A stretch of DNA of 64,000 nucleotides. Origin: Orobanche coerulescens (lineage: Eukaryota > Streptophyta > Magnoliopsida > Lamiales > Orobanchaceae). The stretch spans positions 19,092,358 through 19,156,357 of the forward strand of contig CM065814.1 of the NCBI GenBank assembly GCA_033398695.1, written 5' to 3'. Every line of letters starts with the position of its first letter. Position 1 is the first letter of the stretch. A program made the translations under genes and the position numbers. Positions 10,662 through 22,002 of this stretch are shown one piece after another. The notes under the pieces are model-generated. The model worked only from the letters and a program-made list of their open reading frames with translations, was not told the DNA's origin and searched no databases.

Positions 10662-11190
10662 TAGCGCACGCTATTTTTCTGCATAGCGCACGCTAGGGGT
10701 CCCTTAGTAGTGCACGCTACGTTTGTTTCGTAGCGCGCGCTAGTGAGTAGCCCTGGGAGTGGAGATCTTTGTTTTCCAGCCTTCTGGACTAGCGTATTAG
10801 CGTACGCTACATATGCTAGCGCACGCTAATGTCGAGAGGCTAGCGCACGCTGATGATGCCCGGTAGCGTGCGCTAGCGTGGGGGTCCAGTACTGGACAGT
10901 TTATTTCTGGAATCGGTTAGGTGCCAGTTAGCGCACGCTACGCTCGTATGGTAGCGCACGCTAACGGGTCAGGTGAGTTTTGGGCAGTTAGCTTCTGGAC
11001 TCGGCTGATGTCCAGGTAGCGCACGCTATTGGTCGATAGCGCGCGCTACCGATAGGTTATTAGCGCACGCTACATTTGGAGTAGCGCACGCTAACGGCCA
11101 GAAGTCTGGCTACTGGACTGGACGCTAACTATTTTGGCCTGTATTTTTACCCCGTTAGCGCACGCTAACCTTGAGGATTAGCGCATGCTA
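10662..11190 (+). repeat. TAGCGYRCGCTA motif array, element A U3
   Basis: About sixteen copies of a 12-base near-palindrome in 529 bp, counting single-base variants. Most are TAGCGCACGCTA; also present are TAGCGCGCGCTA (10731), TAGCGTACGCTA (10798) and TAGCGTGCGCTA. Spacing is irregular (about 10-90 bp) and the intervening sequence is unrelated. The array ends 12 bp before the TATA box, where enhancer sites of an LTR promoter would be expected. Confidence 0.9.
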
Positions 11191-11193
11191 ACA

Positions 11194-11218
11194 CTCCCTG
11201 GCTATATAAACTAGGGAG
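11194..11218 (+). promoter_or_regulatory. Element A LTR core promoter, TATA in the loop of an inverted repeat
   Basis: CTATATAAA (11202-11210) lies between CTCCCTGG and CTAGGGAG, eight-base arms with one mismatch. In C the arms are perfect. Transcription should start about 25-35 bp downstream. Confidence 0.7.
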
Positions 11219-12612
11219 TTGACCCAGATGAGCAGATTAGTTCCATTTCATTTCCTCTCCACGACGCAGAGCTCTTCCGGGCGATTTCCGAGCGATTCTT
11301 CCCTTCGATTATTTCAGGCATCCTCTACCTTGAGTTTTTGAAGTAGATTAATAACACCTACTTGTGTTCTTCATCATCGATCCAAGGTAAATCTCTTAGA
11401 ACCCTACTTTTCGATAAATTGGGGGTTTTGGGATTTTCTTCCGATCCGTTCCATTTTGTTGATGGATTCATGATGAATATGATTAATCTTGTTGGTATTC
11501 TTAGTTTCCCTACGGATTCATGGTATATTTCGTGATTTTTACGGAATCGAGAGGGTTTGGTTGTGGTCCGCCCTCGTTGATGTTTATATACGAATATACA
11601 TGAATCATAGGCGGGTTTTCGGGTGTATTCCAATTCCGTATTCATTTAGAAATGGTTGTGATTGTATTCTTCGAATCGTTAGGGTCGGTTTCATTGGTTC
11701 CTAGCGTTCGTCGGTGACTTTCCTTTCCGTTCTTCGCGTCGTCAATAATTCAAGGCAAGTATTTTTGGAAACCTTTATGCTTAACGTGAAATGGTAATGT
11801 ATATTGTGTGTGCTTTACTCACCTCGGGAGGGTCCGACGGGGCCTCGAGGGAATCTATGGCTTCGTCCTGGATTCATAAGTTTGATTCGCTAGCCAGCTC
11901 GGGAGGGTCCTTAGAGGCCTCGAGTGGGATTCGTGGCTTCGTCCCGGTCCTAGGTGACGTGTGGTGCTTGATTTGTTTTATGAATGTGGCCAGCTCGGGA
12001 GGGTCCTTATAGGCCTCGAGTGGGATTCATGGTTTCGTCCCGATCCTAGGCAAATTAATTGTGACTGTTTGTTTCCGGAAAAGACATGTCTAGTTTTGGT
12101 TTTTGAAATGATATTGGTGCATGTACTATGAAATGTGTAAGCGATTGGTTTGCCTTGATTACTTGTACTAGCGTAATTGCTAACCCCTTTGGGGACCCGT
12201 TTTGGGGAAATTCTTGTTATGGATTTCAGGTTATGATTATCCGGACGAGCGAGCACCGGACGATCTGAGGATGTTGGCTGTGGTCGTTGACATGTGCATT
12301 TGGGTCTTCTTATTTCTTTTGTTCATTTCGATTTGGTTGTTTCCACAGTTATAAACTTATAGATTGTACTCGCGAGTACTTAGGCTTTTCCTTTCGGATT
12401 GTGTTTAGACCTCGTTGGGTTACTGTATTTGTCGGTTGATGTTTATTGTGCCGGTTGTACCGGACGTGTTGTTTTATGTTCTTGTTGTTAACAATTGTCT
12501 CCTTGCTAACCGAGACGGTTAGTCGAGAGGTGTTTTCTTGTGTCAGTCTGGTGGATCCCATGTAGGGGCCCACGACGCTGTAATACACCTCGAATATCTT
12601 GGGGGTGTTACA

Positions 12613-13594
12613 ACATTTCTCATCCCACGTGAACTTTTGAGTTTTCTGTAACAGCTGAGTGAGCGGATGAGCAATTTTGGAAAATCCCTCTACAAAACGG
12701 CGATAATATCCAGCAAGTTCTAAGAAACTCCGGACTTCTTTCACGTTATTAGGAGCTTCCCATTCCAAGATTGCTTCGACTTTCTTCGGGTCCACCTGAA
12801 CTCCATCAGCTGATATCACATGCCCAAGGAAAGTTACTTCCCTAAGCCAGAACTCGCATTTGGAAAGCTTTGCATACAGTTGTTCCTTCCTCAAGGTGCT
12901 CAAAACCACACGCAAATGTTCGGCATGCTCCTCTGTGTCCTTCGAATATATCAAGATGTCATCAATGAAGACGACCACAAATTTATCCAAGTATTCTAAA
13001 AATACCCGATTCATCAATTGCATGAATACCGCAGGAGCATTGGTAAGTCCAAATGGCATCACTATAAATTCATAATGCCCGTACCGGGATCTGAAAGCAG
13101 ACTTCGGTATATCCGATTCCTTAATTCTCAACTGATGGTATCCTGATCGCAAGTCAATCTTCGAGAATACCCTTGCCCCTTGCAGTTGATCAAACAAGTC
13201 GTCGATCCGAGGTATATGATACTTATTCTTGATTGTCACTTTGTTGAGCTCCCTGTAATCAATACATAATCGGAGGGATCCGTCATTCTTCCGGACAAAG
13301 AGAACGGGCGCTCCCCAAGGAGAAACGCTAGGTTGAATATAACCCTTCTGTAATAATTCCTCCAGTTGCTTCTTTAGTTCATACATCTCGGTTGGCGCCA
13401 TGCGGTATGGTGCTCTGGAAATAGGAGCGGCTCCAGGCTCTAATTCGATAGTGAACTCCACTTCTCTCTGCGGAGGTAACCCAGGTAGTTCGTCAGGAAA
13501 TACATCTGAGAACTCATTCACAACTGAAATAGATGAGAGCTCTACTCCTTCCTCTTTCCTCATGGCATAGCACCAAAGTCCATGACATCCCTGC
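12613..13594 (-). pseudogene. pol: Element B pol fragment: end of protease linker and reverse transcriptase
   Basis: The minus-strand frame is open from 13594 to 12613. It begins in the linker before RT ([16 protein letters not shown]), then carries RT motifs [71 protein letters not shown] and [10 protein letters not shown], and ends at TWDEKC where element A begins. The catalytic aspartates are kept. The upstream part (gag-protease) is at 23241-24823 beyond D; the downstream part is missing. Confidence 0.9.
13590..13594. repeat. Target-site duplication of element D, left copy
   Basis: CCTGC precedes the D LTR (TGTAACACCC) and recurs at 23236-23240 after its other end. Removing 13595-23240 rejoins the B coding frame across the protease-RT linker. 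Confidence 0.93.
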
Positions 13595-14521
13595 TGTAAC
13601 ACCCCCGATATATTCAGGAATATTACAGCGCCGTAAATCCTTTACATAAGGATTTACAAGGCTGAAGAATTGAACAGGCATTAAAAGGTACTAACGAATG
13701 GAAATAACGGAATTACGGTACAACAGTTCTGACCCAATACAGAAATAGTACAATTGTTCAACAGAACTCAATAATACATCACCAAATTCAAATCATCACA
13801 AATGACTTCGTACTCGAGTACTTGTTGAAATAACAAGTAAACAACAGATAAATAAACCCGGTCGGGACATCACTCTGCACCCTCGTCGTCATACAGTTCC
13901 AGTGGTTGTTTCCCCGCTCTCCTGGATCCTGAACACAAACAAAATGTTCACCCCCGAAGGGGTTAGCACAACGATGCTAGTACAAGTACCACAACATATT
14001 ATTCATATCTCACGAAGAATAATAGCGTAAACGACAAAGTACCAACGAGTCTTCTCCTACGAGAAACTCAAACATAACATACACAACTGATAATCACAAC
14101 ATGATATCATAACATACACATGGTAATTCCATCGATCCAGCGTTCACTGCCTAGAACCCACGATGATCCCGTTAGACCAACCCGTGGTGGAAAAACCCGT
14201 CCGATGATCCAGCGCACGCTAGCATAGATCCCCCGATGATCCCGTCGGACCAACACGAGGTGGACATACAATAACGACATACATGCACGACAATATGTAT
14301 AACAACAATACATAAAACGATTAAGGTACTTGCCTCGATTTGAAGACAAGAATAATACTTCCACGAAAACGAACACTCGAGGGTCGTCCTCCTCAATCAA
14401 TCACGTAACGAGACCAAACCTTAACAAAAGAAATGATATAGGATTTATCTCACGTCGTATGAATGTTTAACAATTCGATTCACGGCCAAAAGTTCATAAA
14501 ATGCAATCTGCCCGAACTGCT

Positions 14522-14734
14522 TAGCGCACGCTAAGTACTCTGTGTAGCGTGCGTTAAGTCTGCCCGATAGCGCACGCAAACAACAAGGACTAGCATACGC
14601 TAACTATGCATGGTCAGTACTTCACTGACCAGCCAACTGACTCGTCTGATGGTCTAGCGTACGTACCAAACGTAGCGCACGCTAACTCGTGCTCGATAGC
14701 GCACGTTAAACTTCATAGCATAGCGTGCGCTATC
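14522..14734 (-). repeat. TAGCGYRCGCTA cluster, transcribed part of the D 3' LTR
   Basis: About seven copies or near-copies. It lies some 800-1050 bp downstream of the TATA box in element orientation, so it is a second cluster separate from the promoter-side one. TAGCGCACGCTA at 14522 and a TAGCGTGCGTTA variant 24 bases later form an inverted pair. Confidence 0.8.
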
Positions 14735-15555
14735 TATGCATGGCAGTTTACTGCTGAGCAGTAAACTGTTCTTGCCATGATTGAAACAAGGAAATCTTGC
14801 GTGATAATCCATGTTACTTCCATGAATACCATGTTCATACCCTTATGAATGATTTTACGGATAAAGACAACTTCGGATTCAAGGATATGCATGCCAATAT
14901 AAAACCATATTCCATTCCGACTTCAAATCTTCATACGACAATTCGAAAAGCTTAACGGTTGATATCAACACCTTATATCAATCAATATTATCATGCTGAA
15001 GTTGTTTAAACGTTCCATCTATACTAGATAAATCTTTCCATGATCAATCCTTTAGATTTATCCAACAATAATGATTGTTAAAGTCAAGTCCATGATTATT
15101 ATGAAGTCATCTACTAGATTCGAATTACCAATGATAGAAGCTTCTCTTCACATATTCAGTGTAATAAGATTCGAATCATGATGATTATAATCAAGGTATT
15201 AAGGCTTATTCATCTCACTATTTCAAACATGATATACTTGGAATATTCATCTATGAAAATTCATATCTTGTTAACATGATCATCCAAATCGTTAGAATCC
15301 AACTCTAAGTCTTGAGATAGATTGAACATACCTTAATATGATGAAAATCACTGAATCGTAAGGTAGAATTCAACTCCGGTTGGTTGTATGCCACTCCAAG
15401 GTATTATTCCACTTCAATGAATAATCCCAAGTGATAACCAATATCCAAACACCAACAAGATGTGTTCTAAGCGTATAGGAGTATTATTACAGCTCTCTGA
15501 ACTCTCAAGGATGAAGAATGGGCGAAAGAAATGAAAGCCAAAACGGTTGTTGTCC

Positions 15556-15563
15556 CATTTATA
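15556..15563 (-). promoter_or_regulatory. Element D LTR TATA box (3' LTR copy)
   Basis: On the minus strand TATAAATG, followed by GGGACAAC. It lies about 22 bp downstream of the last promoter-side motif copy. The equivalent in the other LTR is at 22826-22833. Confidence 0.6.
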
Positions 15564-15585
15564 ATATTCTGCATTATTAACAAGT

Positions 15586-15810
15586 TAGCGCACGCTACTA
15601 AGCATTCCTTAGCGTGCGCTAATAATGGTTGACTTCAGAATTGTCCGGTTGCGTCCGCGGGAATCTTATCCGGACCCATGTCCCGGCTGGCGCATGTGCT
15701 AGTCGTCCCGCTCAATAATTGAGTTCTTAGCGCACGCAACTCCTATCTTAATAGTGTGCGCTAATAATGGCCCGATAGCGCGCGTTAAGATACATTCTTA
15801 GCGTGCGCTA
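15586..15810 (-). repeat. TAGCGYRCGCTA cluster, U3 of the D 3' LTR
   Basis: Contains a perfect inverted pair: TAGCGCACGCTA at 15586-15597 and TAGCGTGCGCTA at 15610-15621 with a 12-base loop. Further copies and variants run up to 15799-15810. It lies just upstream of the TATA box. Confidence 0.85.
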
Positions 15811-15965
15811 TCACGAGGTTGCATGAGCAATTTTGCATGTTTCTATACTTATGTATAATGATGTCAATGCACGAAATATCATACTTCAATAATCAAAACC
15901 ACCAATCCAAATAATACAGGGTTTGAATACAGATGAAATACACCGTAATAAATCCGGATATTACA

Positions 15966-15978
15966 TACTCTCCTACTA
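15966..15978 (-). other. Element D polypurine tract
   Basis: The minus strand reads TAGTAGGAGAGTA directly before TGTAATATCC. It is preceded by the conserved GTTTCGGGACGAAAC inverted repeat at 15986-16000. Confidence 0.75.
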
Positions 15979-16000
15979 AAAAGGAGTTTCGTCCCGAAAC

Positions 16001-17533
16001 TCAAGACGAAAATAACTCAGGATATCTAGACTTCATATCAGCTTCCGTTTCCCAGGTGGCTTCTTCCATTCCGTGACGTGACCACTGAACTTTGACCAAA
16101 ACGATTGGTTTGTTCCTCAGCTGCTTAACTCGACTCTCGAGTATCTTGACCGGTCTTTCTTCAAACGTCCCATCCTGCGCGACTTCGATCTCGCCGAAAT
16201 CAATGATATGACTGGGATCAGGTATATATCTCCGTAACTGGGATACGTGGAACACGTTATAAACATGGCACAATGACGGCGGCAATGCCAATCTGTATGC
16301 CAACTCCCCAACTCTCTCGAGGATCTCAAATGGTCCGATATACCTCGGACTCAGCTTTCCTTTCCTTCCGAAACGAAAGATTACCCGAGTAGGAGAAACC
16401 TTCAAAAGTACATGGTCTCCAGTATTGAACTCCAATGGGCGACAGCGTACGTCCGCATAGGATTTCTGGCGACTCAGGCGGTCAATGACCTTTCACGGAT
16501 CAAGGCTATCTTCTCTCGAGTCGCACGATCAACTCGGTTACATTCAATCAAGTCTGACGAATCGTCCCAGCATAGGGGCGATCTGCACCTCCTCCCATAT
16601 AATGCCTCAAACGGTGCCATCTTAATGGAAGCATGCCAACTATTGTTGTAGGTAAATTCAATCAACGGTAGATGAACTTCCCAATCGTTTGACCAATCTA
16701 AGGCACAGGCCCTTAGCATGTCTTCCACCGTTTGAATAGTCCTCTCAGATTGTCCGTCAGTCTGCGGGTGATAAGCTGTACTGAAGTTCAATTCGGTCCC
16801 CAAGGCCTTATGAACTGCTTTCCAAAAGTGAGACACAAAACGGCCGTCTCGATCAGAAACAATGGTCTTCGGTGTACCATGCAATCGAACTATCTCCGAA
16901 ATAAATCCTCGTGCCAACCTCTCTGGTCCCCACGTATCCTTAATGCCTAGAAAATGAGCTGATTTGGTCAAACGATCAACTATCACCCAAATCATGTTCA
17001 TTCCTATCCTGGTTTTCGGCATATTAGTGATAAAGTCCATCGATATGTCCTCCCACTTCCATTCAGGAATCGGGAGTGGCTTCAACATTCCGGCAGGCCG
17101 TTGATGCTCGATCTTAACTTGTTGACAAGTCAAGCATTTCGAAACATAGTCCGCTACATCTTTCTTCATGTTGCCCCACCGTAAATTCTCGCTTTAAGTC
17201 CTTATACATCTTATCGTGCCCGGTGGATAGAATAGGGCGAATCGTGAGCTTCCTTCATAATCGTCTGCTTTGAACATCAACATCGGAACGCAGAGTCGGT
17301 TCAAATCTCAAAACTCCATCGTCATGAATTATGAATCCGGGGGCCTTTCCTTTGATCACTTCATCATGTAACCGAATCATCAGAGGATCATCTACCTGTC
17401 TAGATTTGATTTCTTCGGTTAAAGATGAAGTTATCTCCATCACGCACAGTTGTCCTTGGAATCTTTGTAACCATACCTCAATTCCTTCACGAATCATCTC
17501 TCGTTGAAGGCTAAGGTGGGATGTCGCCTCCAA
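16001..17533 (-). pseudogene. pol: Element D integrase and C-terminal chromodomain-like region, broken
   Basis: Minus-strand pieces: 17533-17255 (integrase N-terminal linker, FIIHDDGVLRF), 17169-16474 (zinc-binding [36 protein letters not shown] and SERTIQTVEDM, keeping the D-D-E residues) and 16435-16001 ([32 protein letters not shown], tail [20 protein letters not shown]). Frameshifts fall near 17500, between 17255 and 17169 (several small losses), and near 16474. Several of the losses sit in CAG, CTG or CCG trinucleotides. Confidence 0.9.
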
Positions 17534-19011
17534 AGATCTCGAATAGAGACAGGCTTGCGGCTAAGTGCATCGGCCACTACATTCGCTTTGCCTGGATGAT
17601 ATAAAATCTCCAAGTCATAGTCCTTAATTAGTTCTAACCATCTTCTTTGCCGCATGTTCAACTCTTTCTGACTGAATATGTACTTGAGACTCTTATGATC
17701 CGTAAAGATCTGACAGTGAGTCCCGTACAGATAATGCCTCCAGATCTTCAAAGCAAAAACTACTGCTGCTAACTCCAAATCATGTGTCGGGTAATTCACT
17801 TCATAAGGTTTCAGTTGTCGCGACGCATAAGCGATCACCTTATCATTCTGCATCAACACGCACCCGAGTCCTTGGTTCGAAGCATCATCAGAACTATGAA
17901 TCCTCCAGCTTCTCCTAAGTGATAGAATCGGTGCCGTCGTCAATCTCTTCTTTAATTCATCAAAGCTAATCTGACACAACTCATTCCACTCAAACTTTTG
18001 AGTTTTCTGCAGGAGTCGAGTAAGTGGGCGGGAGATTTTAGAAAACCCTTCCACGAATCGACGATAGTATCCAGCAAGTCCTAAGAAGCTTCGGACCTCT
18101 TTCACGTTCTTTGGAGGCTCCAAATCCATAATTGCTTCGATCTTCTGAGGATCTACTAGGACTCCTTCAGCTGACACCACATGGCCGAGGAACATTACTT
18201 CCTTTAGCCAGAATTCACACTTAGAAAGTTTGGCGTACAATTGTTCGTTCCTCAAAAGTTCCAATACAATCCGCAAATGTTGCGCATGTTCTTCCGGACT
18301 CTTAGAATACACCAGAATGTCATCAATAAACACGACCACAAATTTATCCAAAAATTCAATGAACACACGGTTCATCAATTGCATAAATACAGCAGGTGCG
18401 TTAGTGAGACCAAACGGCATCACTACAAACTCATAATGCCCGTAGCGAGTTCTGAACGCTGATTTCGGAACATCAGATTCCTTAATCCTCAGCTGATGGT
18501 ATCCTGATCTCAGATCGATCTTAGAAAATACTGTTGCCCCTTGCAACTGGTCAAGCAAATCATCAATCCGTGGCAACGGATGCTTGTTCTTAATCGTCAT
18601 CTTGTTCATCTCCCGATAGTCAATACACAGTCGAAGCGATCCATCCTTCTTTCGGACAAAAAGAACTGGCGCTCCCCAGGGTGAAACGCTTGGCTGGATA
18701 TAGCCCTTATCCAGTAATTCCTCCAGCTGCTTCTTCAGTTCGTACATCTCAGTAGGTGCCATACGATACGGCGCCTTAGAAATTGGTGTAGCTCCGGGTT
18801 CCAGCTCAATGGTAAATTCCACATCCCTTCGTGGAGGTAGCCCAGGTAACTCGTTAGGAAATACATCTGGAAATTCGTTCACAACAGGAATGGATGAAAG
18901 TTCCACAATTTCGTCTTCTTTCTTCATTGCGTAACACCGATTGCAGATGCACTGTTTCAACAATTTGTGACCTTCATCGCCTTGATCAATTTTCTGAGCT
19001 TCGGTTTCCAT
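17494..19011 (-). pseudogene. pol: Element D reverse transcriptase-RNase H, largely open
   Basis: A 505-codon open stretch on the minus strand. RT motifs are [58 protein letters not shown] and [10 protein letters not shown]. RNase H has an altered first part ([16 protein letters not shown]), then [18 protein letters not shown] and [20 protein letters not shown]. The end (after about 17550) leaves the correct frame. The protein would copy element RNA into DNA. No initiation codon is expected because it is part of a polyprotein. Confidence 0.9.
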
Positions 19012-19495
19012 CCCTCAAATGAATTTCGGAACCATCGTCGGCGATCAGCGAAATATTCCTCCTTCGGTAGTTCACAATTGCTCCATATCGATTAAGCCAA
19101 TCGTCTCCGAGTATCAGTCGTCTCCTTGCATTTCTATCACGATCAGATTTGAGAGCCACTCTCTGCCTCCAAATGATACAGGAAATTTCTAGTTTCTAAA
19201 TTTACGACAATTCTCTCTCCACACGTTAAACCGACAACATAAGGTTCACAAGCATGAAAACCGGAAATATTCAAACGATTTACACAAGACAAAGATATGA
19301 AAGAATGTGTAGCTCTGTATCGAATAAAACGCTAGCCCGGTGGGAAAGGATCTGGGCCGATGCACGATGCGGCAATGACATCTGATCGTCTGTCCTTCTC
19401 ATCTCGTACAGACGTGGGGGAGCAGATCCGGCACTCGATGTCCCCTTTCGGTCCCATTGTCCTCTGCCTCGCCCGCGGCCAAAATTCTGAGGCAT
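19012..19495 (-). pseudogene. pro: Element D protease region, frameshifted
   Basis: The minus-strand peptide ASVLFD followed by a scrambled TELHILSYLCL marks the aspartic protease active-site segment with a frameshift inside it. The rest, to 19012, shows short fragments resembling the family (WLSNLIVIEM-like, [14 protein letters not shown]) in shifting frames. No working protease can come from this copy. Confidence 0.65.
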
Positions 19496-20623
19496 CTGAA
19501 CACTTTGTTGCGTCTGTAGAATACTGGCCTCATACGGGTATTTTGTGGTGTACGGGCTCTAAAAGACTTTGCGACCTCTTCACAAAACACCGCCCGATGT
19601 CCCTCTCGTCCACAATCAAAACAAGTCACGGCAGAAGGGGGCAATTCCGTCGATAGTGCCCGTCTGGCGCAGCTTAAAGCATTTCTGGTAACATCGGTAA
19701 TAGTCGATGTCGCTCCAGTTCTTTCCGCTCCTAGCTGGGTGCGGAGGTTTCTTGAAAGAGTGAAAGGATGACTGTGCCTGACGGGGCCCGCTGTTCTTGT
19801 GCTCTGTAAAAGTACCAGAGACTTTCTGTTTCTTAGATTCCAAAAATTTCTCCATGGCGGCTTCCTTGATCTCGTGCCAACGCCTTATCTTGGTATTGAC
19901 GGTGTGGTACATTCAAATCCGGACATGTACCTCTGGATTTCTGGTTTCATCCTCATATCGAAATGGATCATCATTTCGCATGCATTACGACCGGATGTCG
20001 AACAAATGCCACTTTGGTTAAACGTCTTAATCGCACAGGATACTCGCACATCGAAAGGCGGCGGAGAAAAACTCCCGAACTTTGGCTTCCCTCACAGGAC
20101 GAGGGCAATACTGAGCTTCCATCATCAATCTAAACTCTGTCCAATCAGCATCATGGTCTACAGGCCGGATGGCTTCCCACCATTCGGATGCTTCCCCTAT
20201 CAGAAAATATTGAGCGATAGAGGCTCTCCAAATGCAGGCAGTTAATTCCAGCAAATATTTTCTCCAGCTCCTTTAACCAATGATCCCAGGTGGGAGTCTC
20301 AGAAATACCGTCGAATTTGGGCGGTTGCATCTTCGCCACCTCTTGCAGCTACCGGTCACCTCGATTTCCCATGTCTGGGATCCCTTGCTGTCTCTCTCCC
20401 TGCTGTAGTCCCACCGCCACTTGCATTCGGTCCACGACCTGGGCGAACTGAGTCATCTGGTTCACCACTTGACGAAGGATCTCTGGTACAGCAGGATCTG
20501 GTTCATTATTAATAGATTGTTGCGGCTCGCCTGAGCTATGACTGGCCTGGTTAGAAGGCGACGCTCCCTTTCGGCATTTCTTCGTCCGCTTCCAAGACCG
20601 CGACCACGTCCGCCTCTCAACAT
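19400..20623 (-). pseudogene. gag: Element D gag, broken in several frames
   Basis: The start ATG is at 20623-20621 (MLRGGRGRGLGSGRRN), the same opening as gag of B. Pieces: a coil-like PEILRQVVNQMTQFAQVVDRM (~20500-20420), MGNRGD followed by a TAG stop where a Trp codon is expected (~20350), KFDGISETPTWDHWLKELEKIF (~20320-20265), FLIGEASEWWEAIRP (~20215-20150), YCPRPVREAKVREFF (~20115-20070) and a zinc knuckle CFDCGREGHRAVFC (~19617-19576). At least four frame changes are visible. In the family gag forms the particle. Confidence 0.85.
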
Positions 20624-20842
20624 ACTGTAAGCATAAATACTCAATATACAGGAAACAACATCGTTCTAATATTCGAGTATAAAGAGACACAACATGTAAA
20701 GAACGAGATAGAGTTTAGGAACTTACAACCACTGTTCGCATGAAGACGTAGGCAGTGCAGTGATGTCATTCACGGCCGGTTACCTCAAAAAGACATAAAT
20801 GACCCCTATTTTAACCCAACGGCCAAGATATTTATAATCTTA

Positions 20843-20854
20843 GCTCTGATACCA
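20843..20854 (-). other. Element D primer-binding site
   Basis: The minus strand reads TGGTATCAGAGC five bases after the LTR end, complementary to initiator tRNA-Met. It is followed by TAAGAT-TATAA-ATATCTT, a small inverted repeat at the position of the post-primer hairpin in A and C. Confidence 0.9.
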
Positions 20855-21786
20855 TATTCTGTAACACCCCCGATATATTCAGGAATATTACAGCACCGTA
20901 AATCATTTACATAAGGATTTACAAGGCTGAAGAATTGAATAGGCATTAAAAGGTACTAACGAATGGAAATAACGGAATTACGGTACAACAGTTCTAACCC
21001 AATACAGAAATAGTACAATTGTTCAACAGAACTCAATAATACATCACCAAATTCAAATCATCACAAATGACTTCGTACTCGAGTACTTATTGAAATAACA
21101 AGTAAATAACAGATAAATAAACCCAGTCGGGACATCACTCTGCACCCTCGTCGTCATACAGTTCCAGTGGTTGTTTCCCCGCTCTCCTGGATCCTGAACA
21201 CAAACAAAATGTTCACCCCCGAAGGGGTTAGCACAACGATGCTAGTACAAGTACCACAACATATTATTCATATCTCACGAAGAATAATAGCGTAAACGAC
21301 AAAGTACCAACGAGTCTTCTCCTACGAGAAACTCAAACATAACATACACAACTGATAATCACAACATGATATCATAACATACACATGGTAATTCCATCGA
21401 TCCAGCGTTCACTGCCTAGAACCCACGATGATCCCGTCAGACCAACCCGTGGTGGAAAAACCCGTCCGATGATCCAGCGCACGCTAGCATAGATCCCCCG
21501 ATGATCCCGTCGGACCAACACGAGGTGGACATACAATAACGACATACATGCACGACAATATGTATAACAACAATACATAAAACAATTAAGGTACTTGCCT
21601 CGATTTGAAGACAAGAATAATACTTCCATAAAAACGAACACTCGAGGGTCGTCCTCCTCAATCAATCACGTAACGAGACCAAACCTTAACAAAAGAAATG
21701 ATATAAGATTTATCTCACGTCGTATGAATGTTTAACAATTCGATTCACGGCCAAAAGTTCATAAAATGCAATCTGCCCGAACTGCT

Positions 21787-22002
21787 TAGCGCACGCTAAG
21801 TACTCTGTGTAGCGTGTGTTAAGTCTGCCCGATAGCGCACGCAAACAACAAGGACTAGCGTACGCTAACTATGCATGGTCAGTACTTCACTGACCAGCCA
21901 ACTGACTCGTCTGATGGTCTAGCGTACGTTACGTACCAAATGTAGCGCACGCTAACTCGTGCTCGATAGCGCACGTTAAACTTCATAGCATAGCGTGCGC
22001 TA
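21787..22002 (-). repeat. TAGCGYRCGCTA cluster, transcribed part of the D 5' LTR
   Basis: Counterpart of 14522-14734. It ends with TAGCGTGCGCTA at 21991-22002. Confidence 0.8.

Larger units (their letters stand above)
4724..12612 (+). mobile_element. Element A: Ty3/gypsy chromovirus (Tekay/Del-like), plus strand
   Basis: Order: truncated 5' LTR, PBS, gag-pol, PPT, full 3' LTR. The domain order protease-RT-RNase H-integrase and the chromodomain-like tail place it in the chromovirus branch of Ty3/gypsy; Tekay/Del is the most likely lineage. It is inserted in the RT region of B. It is the same family as element C (30261-39180), with very similar gag-pol. Its left duplication is lost in the gap region. 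Confidence 0.9.
10418..12612 (+). repeat. Element A 3' LTR, complete
   Basis: 2195 bp from TGTAATATCC to GGGTGTTACA. Layout: ~240 bp leader; motif array 10662-11190; TATA box 11202-11210 in an inverted repeat; transcribed part with two ~95-bp units (~11890 and ~11990); CTTGTACTAGC followed by a CCCCTTTGGGG hairpin (~12160-12195); GTACTCGCGAGTAC (12366-12379); end. It abuts B pol at 12613. Confidence 0.93.
13595..15965 (-). repeat. Element D 3' LTR
   Basis: Read on the minus strand it starts TGTAATATCCGG at 15965 and ends GGGTGTTACA at 13595. It carries a motif cluster upstream of the TATA box (15586-15810), the TATA box (15556-15563), a second cluster (14522-14734), tandem gatccagcg units (~14120-14270), the CCCCCGAAGGGG hairpin (~13950) and the GTACTCGAGTAC palindrome (13810-13821). 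Confidence 0.92.

Noticed and set aside
10662..11190. A CRISPR-like array
   Set aside because: Short repeats with spacers, but the repeat is only 12 bases, spacing is irregular, orientation varies between elements and the array sits in the LTRs of plant retrotransposons.
12349..12612. Extension of the B pol frame into the element A LTR
   Set aside because: The open frame continues by chance across the 12612/12613 junction; residues after TWDEKC are antisense LTR, not protein.
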